NCBI GenBank assembly: GCA_015075365.1
Contig: JABTUN010000001.1
Coordinates: 1,054,001-1,118,000, forward strand
DNA length: 64,000 nucleotides
DNA from: Verrucomicrobiaceae bacterium
Lineage (GTDB): Bacteria > Verrucomicrobiota > Verrucomicrobiia > Verrucomicrobiales > Verrucomicrobiaceae
Direction of reading: 5' to 3'
The notes under the pieces were generated by a model. It was not told the origin of the DNA, searched no databases, and saw only the letters and a list, made by a program, of their open reading frames with translations. This document shows positions 22,977-30,718 of the stretch, piece after piece. Every line of letters starts with the position of its first letter. Position 1 is the stretch's first letter. The translations under genes were made by a program, and so were the position numbers.

Positions 22977-25856
22977 ATGTTCAAACTCAAAAACACAGGA
23001 CGGGATTCAAATCGGAATGAAGTGATGGCTGCCAATGCGGAGGCATCCGGTCGCGGAGCGCTGGCAGGCCTCTCAGCATGCATGCTGCTGGCATCGCTCG
23101 GCACCAGCAGTGCAAACGTGGCCTTGCCGACACTGGCGCAGGCATTCACCGCGTCCTTCCAAGAGGTGCAATGGGTGGTGCTCGCTTACCTTCTCGCCAT
23201 CACCACTTTGATCGTCAGCGTCGGGCGGCTTGGTGACCTCACTGGACGCCGTCGATTGCTACTGGCGGGCATCGTTCTATTCACGATGGCTTTAGTGGTG
23301 TGCGGTTTGGCACCGGGGCTTTGGCTGCTGATCGCGGCTCGTGGGGCGCAGGGGCTTGGGGCATCCATCATGATGACTCTCGCCATGGCATTTGTCGGTG
23401 AGACGGTGCCCAAGGCAAGGACGGGTAGCGCCATGGGCCTACTGGGAACGATGTCCGCGATGGGCACCGCGCTCGGGCCATCGCTCAGCGGCATTTTGAT
23501 CGGTCAGTTCGGCTGGCGGGCCATCTTTCTCGTGAATGTGCCGCTGGGCATCCTGGCCTGGGCTCTCGCCTTTCGCTTTCTGCCGGTGGATCGCGGCGAA
23601 TCGAAAGCACCTCGGGTAAGCTTCGATCAACTGGGCACACTGCTGCTGGCTCTGACGCTCGGTGCTTACTCGCTCGGGGTGACGCTCGGGCATGGTCAGT
23701 TCAGTTCGCTGAATTCGGCGCTGTTTTTCGCTGCGGCGGTCGGTGCTGGTCTCTTTGTGCTCGCCGAGGCGAAAGCCGCATCGCCCTTGATCCGGCTGGC
23801 GATGTTTCGTGATCCAGTGCTCAGCACGAGCCTAGCCACGAGTGCGCTCGTTTCGACCGTGATGATGGCGACGCTGGTGGTGGGGCCGTTTTATCTCTCC
23901 CGTGCTCTCGGGCTGGACGCGGCGATGGTGGGACTCGTCTTGTCCATCGGCCCCATCGCCTCCGCACTCGTCGGTGTGCCCGCTGGCAGGCTGACAGACC
24001 GCTTTGGTGCGCAGCACATGAGCATCGCCGGCCTCATCGGCATCGGGATCGGCTCTGTGGTGCTTTCGATCATGCCGATCACGCTCGGCACCGCGGGCTA
24101 CGTCGCACCCATCGTCATCCTGACCACCGCCTACGCGTTGTTTCAGACGGCCAACAACAGCGTGGTGATGAAAGACATCCGCCCGGAGCAGAGAGGTGTC
24201 GTCTCAGGCTTGCTGAACCTCTCCCGGAATCTCGGTCTGCTCACCGGCGCCGCCGTGATGGGCACGATCTTTGCCCGTGCCTCAGCCACGGCGGACATCA
24301 GCAAGGCTGGTCCAGACGCCATCGCCACCGGCATGAGGACCACGTTTGCCATCGCCGCCGTGCTGATCTTCATCGCCCTCGGCATCGCGGCAGCGAGTCG
24401 TATCCTCACGCGGCATCTCTTGAGCCCCAAGCTCATCGCTTTGATCCTCATCACCATGCTGGGCATCAGCGCACCAACTTCATCCGCCGCGACACCCGGC
24501 AGCACTGCACCGACACCTGCTGATCCCTACCCTCTGAACGCCGCCGGATGGGGGCCGGAGGCTGGCAGTGGCCTGTTCTTCAGCCGCTGGGCGGAGGATT
24601 GGACCGGCATGCGCCTCTCAGGAAAGGCTCCGCCATTCAAAGCCATGCCGCTCGGAGGCGACGCCTCGCTGAGCTTGAGCTTCGAGACCCGCCTGCGCTT
24701 TGACACCTTCGACAACGGCCAGCTCACCCAGGGCAATCATTATGAGCAAAGCCTCCTCCGCAGCATCCTCGGTGCGGACCTCCACCTGAACTCGCACCTC
24801 CGTCTCTATGGCGAGATCGGCACCGGTCGCGTCGAAGGCCGCAGCCAGACCGCCGCCGCCAACTTCCAAAACAGCGCCTCGCTGCAGCAGCTCTTCATCG
24901 ACGCCCGCGGCTCCATCGGCTCGACACTGCTCGGCGCGATGATCGGACGCCAAGAATTCGCTGATGGCCCACGCCAGCTCATCAGCCTCAGTGATGGTCC
25001 GAACCTCCACCGCACCTGGAATGGCGTTCGCCTCTATGCGCATGGTCATCGCTGGCGTCTCGGTGCCTTTGACCTCAGCGCCACACGTCTCGAAGGAGGT
25101 GTCTTCGATGAAGAGATCGACCACTCCGAGCGCATTCGCGGGTTGAACGCCAGCTTAATCCTCTCGCCCGGCCCCGGCGACTCCAATATCTACCACGACC
25201 TCTTTTGGATCCACAGCGAGAGCGACGCTTTCCGCTCCGCCGGGCACACCGGCCAGGATGATCGTGATACCTTCGGCGCACGCCTTTGGGGCCGCCGCGG
25301 CGCGTTGAGGTTCGACTGGACCTTGGCGCACCAGACCGGCGAAAGCCTCGACCGAGACATTGATGCTTGGGGACTCTTCACGATCCAAAGCATCGCCCTC
25401 TCCGACAAAGACTGGAGGCCCCGCCTCACCGCCCACATCGACATCGCATCCGGTGGCGGCCCGACAGGAACCGCCAAGAGCTTCAACCCGCTCTACGCCA
25501 GCTCCAACTATCTTGGTGAAGGCCGCTTTCTCAGCCTCAGCAACCTGCTCCTCATCGCGCCAGGTATTTCCGTCTCACCCACGTCCACGACCACACTCGC
25601 CATCGAATATGGCTTCGCTCGCAGGCTCGCAGAAAATGACGCGGTCTATGCCGGCGGGATGCGTGCCTATCCTGGCACTCAAAACGTCCCAGGCCACGAG
25701 ATCGGCGGCCTGCTCCGCATCGCCGCGAGCTGGTCCGTCACCCGGCATCTGACCCTCTTTATCGATTACGAGCACCTCGTCGTCGGCGATGTGCTCAAAC
25801 GTTCTCATCTCACCTCCGGCAGCTACGGTCATCTCGGCGCGACTTTCAGGTTTTGA
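22977..25856 (+). CDS. MFS (DHA2-type) exporter fused in frame to an outer-membrane beta-barrel
   Basis: One 959-codon frame encodes two very different proteins. Residues 1-480 are a complete MFS drug:H+ antiporter of the 14-helix EmrB/QacA type; the A/B-loop motif GRLGDLTGRRRLL and the motif-C-like GTALGPSLSGILIGQFGWRAIF are visible. Residues 482-959 begin with a signal-peptide-like segment (SPKLIALILITMLGISAPTS then SA-A). They continue as a beta-barrel with alternating aromatic strands, LGGDASLSLSFETRLRFDTF, and end GHLGATFRF, like alginate-export/porin-type outer-membrane proteins with a terminal Phe. A TTG at 24420 lies exactly where a separate barrel gene would start, without a clear Shine-Dalgarno. 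The barrel may be translated separately, or the junction may be a true fusion. The N-terminal start could also be 23025. The LysR gene diverges from it. Confidence 0.88.
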   Translation: MFKLKNTGRDSNRNEVMAANAEASGRGALAGLSACMLLASLGTSSANVALPTLAQAFTASFQEVQWVVLAYLLAITTLIVSVGRLGDLTGRRRLLLAGIVLFTMALVVCGLAPGLWLLIAARGAQGLGASIMMTLAMAFVGETVPKARTGSAMGLLGTMSAMGTALGPSLSGILIGQFGWRAIFLVNVPLGILAWALAFRFLPVDRGESKAPRVSFDQLGTLLLALTLGAYSLGVTLGHGQFSSLNSALFFAAAVGAGLFVLAEAKAASPLIRLAMFRDPVLSTSLATSALVSTVMMATLVVGPFYLSRALGLDAAMVGLVLSIGPIASALVGVPAGRLTDRFGAQHMSIAGLIGIGIGSVVLSIMPITLGTAGYVAPIVILTTAYALFQTANNSVVMKDIRPEQRGVVSGLLNLSRNLGLLTGAAVMGTIFARASATADISKAGPDAIATGMRTTFAIAAVLIFIALGIAAASRILTRHLLSPKLIALILITMLGISAPTSSAATPGSTAPTPADPYPLNAAGWGPEAGSGLFFSRWAEDWTGMRLSGKAPPFKAMPLGGDASLSLSFETRLRFDTFDNGQLTQGNHYEQSLLRSILGADLHLNSHLRLYGEIGTGRVEGRSQTAAANFQNSASLQQLFIDARGSIGSTLLGAMIGRQEFADGPRQLISLSDGPNLHRTWNGVRLYAHGHRWRLGAFDLSATRLEGGVFDEEIDHSERIRGLNASLILSPGPGDSNIYHDLFWIHSESDAFRSAGHTGQDDRDTFGARLWGRRGALRFDWTLAHQTGESLDRDIDAWGLFTIQSIALSDKDWRPRLTAHIDIASGGGPTGTAKSFNPLYASSNYLGEGRFLSLSNLLLIAPGISVSPTSTTTLAIEYGFARRLAENDAVYAGGMRAYPGTQNVPGHEIGGLLRIAASWSVTRHLTLFIDYEHLVVGDVLKRSHLTSGSYGHLGATFRF

Positions 25857-25873
25857 GGGTTGGAGGATGAGTT

Positions 25874-28800
25874 TCACTCCTTCAGCTCGTGAATCGTCCC
25901 GTGCAGCACACGGTCACCGATCTTCAGTTCGTAGCACCAAGTCGGAGCCAAGTCGGGAATGCCGAACGTGATCGTTTTCTTGTCCTCGCTCAGCTTCACG
26001 CTTCGAATCGCCAGTTCGCGCTCATCATGGTGCTTCGAGCCGTAGTTCTTCGTGCGCTTCAGGGACCAGACCTTCATCGCACAGTCAGTCGGGTCAATCG
26101 GGTCACTAAATGTGACCTTCATCTCACCTTTCGCCGCCTTCACCGCCAGCGGCACCTGCGCAGGCCGCTCACCGCGGCGGATGCGGTGAAATCCACCGGG
26201 ACTCGTGGCATTCCCAGCCCAGGCGAACATGCCGCAGGTGTAGAGGGCTCCATCGTTGCCAAAACGACCGCGCATGATGCCGGTGGCGAAGGCGGGCATC
26301 GGCAGCTCGCACACCGCGCCTTGCCATTTTCCGTTCACTTCCTCGTGCGGGATGATAAAGGCGCGGCCGGTGCCGTAGCTGAGATTGAGCAATGAGCCGC
26401 CGAGATTGCCCCACGCATTTTTGGGCACCCAGATGAGCTCGGCGGGGCTGCGGTCTTTGTCATTGGTCACCCAGACGAGCGGTTGCTCCATCGCGGAGTC
26501 GGATTCGTCGGTGACGCTGGTGTAGCCATACATGTTTCCGTAGAAGCCGCCGACTTCGACGCGGTTGATGCGGTTCTTCGGCGTCCAGAAGCCTTCTTGG
26601 TCGGTGACGAAGAAGGTGCCGTCGTCGTTCAGGCACACGCCGTTCGCGGCGCGGAAACCGGTGGCGAGGATTTCGGTCTTTGCGCCATCGGCGCTGACCT
26701 TCAGCAGCGTGCCGTGCTGCGGAATGACGCTGTCGAGCGCGTGGCGACCAGACTTCGCATAATAAAAATTGCCCGCAGCATCGGTTTGCAGGCCCATCGC
26801 GAACTCGTGGAAGTGCTCGGTGACTTGCGCGTCGTCGTTGAAGCACTCGATGAAGTCCGTTTCGCCATCCGCGTTCAAATCGACGAGCTTGGCGAGTTGA
26901 TCGCGGCAGAGCACAAAGAGCTCTCCATCGCGAAACTTCACGCCGAGCGGTTGAAACAGTCCGCTGGCGATGCGACGCCACGTCAATTTGGCAGGCGCTT
27001 TCGCCATCAAGCCGTCGACACGCCACACATCGCCATTCCACATCGCCACGATGGCCGCTTTGCCATCCGGCGTGAAATCGAAGCCGCCGGGACGCATCCA
27101 GCTTTGAAATGGATTCTCGATTGGCAGCGAAAAGTCATCGGCGATGAACGCGGCATCGTCTTTGCCTGCCACGGAGGTCGTGGTGACGGCTTGCGGCCAC
27201 TGCGCCGGAGCACCTTTGGTAAGCGGAGTCAGATCGAGCGGCGCGGCGAAGTTTGTCGCCATCGTGTCGAGCGAGGCCGGATCCACGCGGGAGATGAAAA
27301 GGCGCGTTTGAGCCCCTGAAGCCAGTTTGGCGACCCAAAAGCCGTTTTCGCGCTTCAACTCGCCTTCGCCCTTCAAAACGACATTCACGCTTTCAGGTGC
27401 CACACGGAGAAACAGCGGTTGTTTGGCTTCGGCGACGTTCACCGTGCGCACGAGGATCGGCGTGGAGCCGTAATCCATCCATGCGGGCGATTCGAGCACG
27501 CGTGTGCCATGAATGCTCGCGGCAATCACGCTTTGGTTTTGATGCTTGTAGAGCCCCAGGAAGCGCAAACCGGCCACGGGACCGCATTTTTTGCCGTCTT
27601 TGGCCGCGGCGCGGGTGTCTTCAAAATCATCGCTGAGGCTCCAGCCGGGCTCGACGGGCAAAACGAACTGTTTTTCGCCGATGAGGCTCGTGTGCGTGCC
27701 GTGGCTGCCATCGAAGGCGATGCCTTTCCAGTCCACAAATGCGCCTGTGCTCGCGGCGGCCACGCGCATCGTGTCGTGATCATAAACCATCCAAGCGCGA
27801 CCTTTCGTCACGCCGCCGGGGCCGTCATCGAGCCGGATGGCGATGCCTTTTTGCGCGATGTTGTCCGCAGCGATCTCCAGCGTCCAAAACAGTGCGTTGC
27901 CGAGTTCCATGCGTTGATACGGCGGCAGCGTGGTGTCGATCTTTTCGGCCTCAGCGCGTGCGAGACCGCGTGGCAGCGAGGCGAGGTCGATGTCTTTGAG
28001 TTGCGAGGGATTGTGCGGGCGCAGGAAGGTCTCGCGGATGTAATGGATGACCGCGTACTTCTGCGCAGTGGTGTATTGCGGCTGCGGCACCATCTGGCCA
28101 AAGCCTTTGGTGAGCGTGAGATACATCGAGAAGGGATCGCTGCCGTTTTTGAACTGCCCTTCGGCAAAGCGCAGCGCGGTGGGCAGTGACCCGGGCTGCT
28201 CTTTCGTGCCGTGGCAGACGACGCAGAGCGTTTTGTAGATCGTCGCGCCTTCTTCGAGCGCATTTGCATTCCACGCGGCCACGATCTCCGCGTGGTCGCT
28301 GCGCTCCAGCGCCTGCACCCAACCGCTGCCGCCTTCGATGACCGGTTTGCCGCTCGCTCTCGGCGCATGCGTGAAGTCCGGCGTGTTCGCGCCCGCGCCG
28401 CTGTCTTGGAAGAGCAACGCGATCTCTTTTCGTGGCAGCGCCCGCTTCCACACCTTCACGACACTGATTTTGCCATTGGTGAAGTCGCCAGCGAAGTTCG
28501 GCGCGGCGCGTCCCACTTTGAAAACGTGCCCTTGTTGATCCGGCTTCGTGAAGTTGGCCTTCTCCGCGATTTCCTTGCCATCGAGCCATAGTTTCGCGGT
28601 GCCACCGCTGACATTCAGCACGGCGGTGTGCGGCTTGCCGTCGTTCACCTTTGGACCGGGATTGATCGCACCGAGCCAGCCGATGTCATACACGAGCCTG
28701 CCGCCACGAATGAATAACGCCTTCGCATCCGGCGACCACTTGCCCGTCGGTGCGCACATCGAGAACAGCGTGCCTTGCCCCGTCGATTCAAACTCCGCCA

Positions 28801-29128
28801 TCGCCGTGAAGTCCGCGCCGAGATCGAGCCCCGCGTCCGGAAAGTCCTGCGCCCCCGTTTTCGCCAACGCCGACACATCTTCCGGCCCCCGCACCAGTTT
28901 GCCATCGCTCCACACCCGCAGCACCGGCGCTCCTTTCGCCGGATGCTCCACCGCGATGTCATGCGGACCTTTCGCATCGAGCGAGAGCGTCAGTTCATCG
29001 CTAAGCTTCACCTTCGACGCGCCTTCGAGATGCAGACGATAGTTGAGAGGCCATTCTGGTGCGTCGAGGGGCAATGCGTCGCGTGGTGCGGCGGCGCTGA
29101 GGCTGGCGAGGAGGATGAGGGAAAGCAT
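25874..29128 (-). CDS. Secreted LamG/cytochrome c/beta-propeller protein (DUF6797-like)
   Basis: The 1084-residue exported protein starts MLSLILLASLSAAAPRDALP. In order it has a LamG/concanavalin-like domain (about 105-245), a c-type cytochrome domain with heme motif CVVCH (Cys302, Cys305, His306) and likely axial Met346 (GFGQMVPQPQY), and a DUF6797-like middle part (ALFWTLEIAADNIAQKG). A six-bladed glucose/sorbosone dehydrogenase-like beta-propeller covers about 650-1010 (GGFDFTPDGKAAIVAMWNGD, AANGVCLNDDGTFFVTDQEG), and an Ig-like tail ends in YELKIGDRVLHGTIHEL. Such proteins are widespread in Verrucomicrobiota and Planctomycetota and probably oxidise a sugar-like substrate outside the cytoplasm; no reaction is proven. 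The gene follows sdaA by three bases. Confidence 0.88.
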   Translation of the reverse strand: MLSLILLASLSAAAPRDALPLDAPEWPLNYRLHLEGASKVKLSDELTLSLDAKGPHDIAVEHPAKGAPVLRVWSDGKLVRGPEDVSALAKTGAQDFPDAGLDLGADFTAMAEFESTGQGTLFSMCAPTGKWSPDAKALFIRGGRLVYDIGWLGAINPGPKVNDGKPHTAVLNVSGGTAKLWLDGKEIAEKANFTKPDQQGHVFKVGRAAPNFAGDFTNGKISVVKVWKRALPRKEIALLFQDSGAGANTPDFTHAPRASGKPVIEGGSGWVQALERSDHAEIVAAWNANALEEGATIYKTLCVVCHGTKEQPGSLPTALRFAEGQFKNGSDPFSMYLTLTKGFGQMVPQPQYTTAQKYAVIHYIRETFLRPHNPSQLKDIDLASLPRGLARAEAEKIDTTLPPYQRMELGNALFWTLEIAADNIAQKGIAIRLDDGPGGVTKGRAWMVYDHDTMRVAAASTGAFVDWKGIAFDGSHGTHTSLIGEKQFVLPVEPGWSLSDDFEDTRAAAKDGKKCGPVAGLRFLGLYKHQNQSVIAASIHGTRVLESPAWMDYGSTPILVRTVNVAEAKQPLFLRVAPESVNVVLKGEGELKRENGFWVAKLASGAQTRLFISRVDPASLDTMATNFAAPLDLTPLTKGAPAQWPQAVTTTSVAGKDDAAFIADDFSLPIENPFQSWMRPGGFDFTPDGKAAIVAMWNGDVWRVDGLMAKAPAKLTWRRIASGLFQPLGVKFRDGELFVLCRDQLAKLVDLNADGETDFIECFNDDAQVTEHFHEFAMGLQTDAAGNFYYAKSGRHALDSVIPQHGTLLKVSADGAKTEILATGFRAANGVCLNDDGTFFVTDQEGFWTPKNRINRVEVGGFYGNMYGYTSVTDESDSAMEQPLVWVTNDKDRSPAELIWVPKNAWGNLGGSLLNLSYGTGRAFIIPHEEVNGKWQGAVCELPMPAFATGIMRGRFGNDGALYTCGMFAWAGNATSPGGFHRIRRGERPAQVPLAVKAAKGEMKVTFSDPIDPTDCAMKVWSLKRTKNYGSKHHDERELAIRSVKLSEDKKTITFGIPDLAPTWCYELKIGDRVLHGTIHELKE

Positions 29129-29131
29129 GAT

Positions 29132-30709
29132 TCAATGACAGGCGCAGGTGCCACAGCTTTTCTTCAGGCTGGCGAGGCGTTTCTCGATTTCGAGGGAGGT
29201 CGGGGTGACGGCGAGGCCGCCGAGGGAGGTGCAGCGGTGCTCTCGGGGCATGCGCTCGGCGACGGCCTTCGCGGCGTCGATGACTTCATCGAGCGGGATG
29301 AGCGGATCGTAACCGGCGAGGGCCATGTTCGCGCAGGAGAGCGCGTTGGAGGCCGCCATGACGTTTTTGCCGAGGCATGGGGCTTCAACTCGGTTCGCGA
29401 TGGGATCGCAGATGAGGCCGAGCATGCTCTGGAAGGCCATTGAGGCCGCGGCGATGGCTTGATCGCGTGTGCCACCGGCGAGCGTGACGAGCGCAGCAGC
29501 TGCCATGCAGGCTGCGGCACCGCCTTCGGCCTGACAGCCACCGACTTCGGCTGCGAAGGTCCAGCGGGTGGCGATGAAGACGCCGATTAATCCGGCGGCG
29601 AGCATCGCTTTGGCCATGTCTTCCTCACTTTGATTCATCGACTCGGCCATGGCGATGACGGCTCCGGGCAAAGCCGCGCATGCGCCTGCGGTCGGCGCGG
29701 CGACGATGACGCCCATGCTGCTCTTCACCTCCATCAAGGCGGTGACGTAGAGAATGATGCGGTTCAACGCGCCTCCATCGAGCAAGCGGCCCGCGTTCAT
29801 CATCTCGGCAAAGCGTCCGCTCTGATGATGCAGCACGCGATCTTCGTAAATCGTGCCCGCGATGCCGCTGGCGATGGATTTGCGAAGGATGCGGACGATT
29901 TCGATCATCTTGTCGATGACTTCGCGCTCGGTGAAGCTGCCACGAGCACGTTCGTATTCGATGGCGAGCTGCCACAGTGGCGTGCTTTGGTCTCCGTCGT
30001 GCTTCAGCATGTCGGCGCAACTCGTGAAGGGCACGCGGAGGTTTTTGCGAGAAGGGACGGGGAGGACGGGAGAGAGCTTTTTGACGGAAAGAGGGCCTAA
30101 AGGGTCCAAAAGGACGGAAGGGACAAAAGAGGCGGCTTTGACCTGAATAAGCCAGTTTCCATCTCCAAGCGGATAGACTTCAAACTCATCCGTGATGAAG
30201 CCGCTGGCTATTGATGACCAAATCAGATTTGGGTCACCGCCATACCAAATCAGCGTCTCGTGATACCCGCCGTCCATGTGCAGCGGCACGCCGTCGATCT
30301 CGGTGACCTCGATCATGCCGCCGCCGGTCGAGATGGCGATGAGGGTATGGGTTTCACGCGTGTTCTTCAGCGTGAGGCGGTAGGTGTTCGGATGCGGATC
30401 GCCGACATCGACGGTTTCGATGCGCAGCTTGATGCCGACATCGGCGAGAGCTTGCGCGGAGTTGGGCAGACGCTCGTCATCGGCGTCCCAGCCGAGCAGG
30501 CCGCCGAAAAGGCCCATGTCGCTGCCTTGGCTTTCGTGTGTCGTTGGCAGCGAGCCTGCGCGGTCGAACTCGACGAGCACCTCGCTGATTTCGCCCTCCA
30601 TCAGATCACGCGCCAGCCTGCCGATGCGCAGCGCGGCGGCGCAGTGCGAGCTCGACGGGCCGCGCATCACGGGGCCGATGACGTCGTTGAAGATGGAGAC
30701 GGGTGTCAT
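29132..30709 (-). CDS. sdaA: L-serine dehydratase, iron-sulfur type, single chain
   Basis: The 525-residue cytoplasmic enzyme deaminates L-serine to pyruvate and ammonia with a [4Fe-4S] cluster. The beta domain is at the N terminus (SIFNDVIGPVMRGPSSSHCA), followed by the alpha domain. Cysteines in APTAGACAALPGAV, VGGCQAEGGAA and CDPIANRVEAPCLGKNV match the cluster and substrate site of the family. The length is above the usual 450-460, partly because of an insert around residues 195-230 (SVLLDPLGPLSVKKLSPVLP) and a Cys/His-rich tail (KKSCGTCACH). The gene lies between genes for two large exported proteins (10 and 3 base gaps), an odd setting for a central-metabolism enzyme. Confidence 0.93.
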   Translation of the reverse strand: MTPVSIFNDVIGPVMRGPSSSHCAAALRIGRLARDLMEGEISEVLVEFDRAGSLPTTHESQGSDMGLFGGLLGWDADDERLPNSAQALADVGIKLRIETVDVGDPHPNTYRLTLKNTRETHTLIAISTGGGMIEVTEIDGVPLHMDGGYHETLIWYGGDPNLIWSSIASGFITDEFEVYPLGDGNWLIQVKAASFVPSVLLDPLGPLSVKKLSPVLPVPSRKNLRVPFTSCADMLKHDGDQSTPLWQLAIEYERARGSFTEREVIDKMIEIVRILRKSIASGIAGTIYEDRVLHHQSGRFAEMMNAGRLLDGGALNRIILYVTALMEVKSSMGVIVAAPTAGACAALPGAVIAMAESMNQSEEDMAKAMLAAGLIGVFIATRWTFAAEVGGCQAEGGAAACMAAAALVTLAGGTRDQAIAAASMAFQSMLGLICDPIANRVEAPCLGKNVMAASNALSCANMALAGYDPLIPLDEVIDAAKAVAERMPREHRCTSLGGLAVTPTSLEIEKRLASLKKSCGTCACH

Positions 30710-30718
30710 GGAGTGAAT

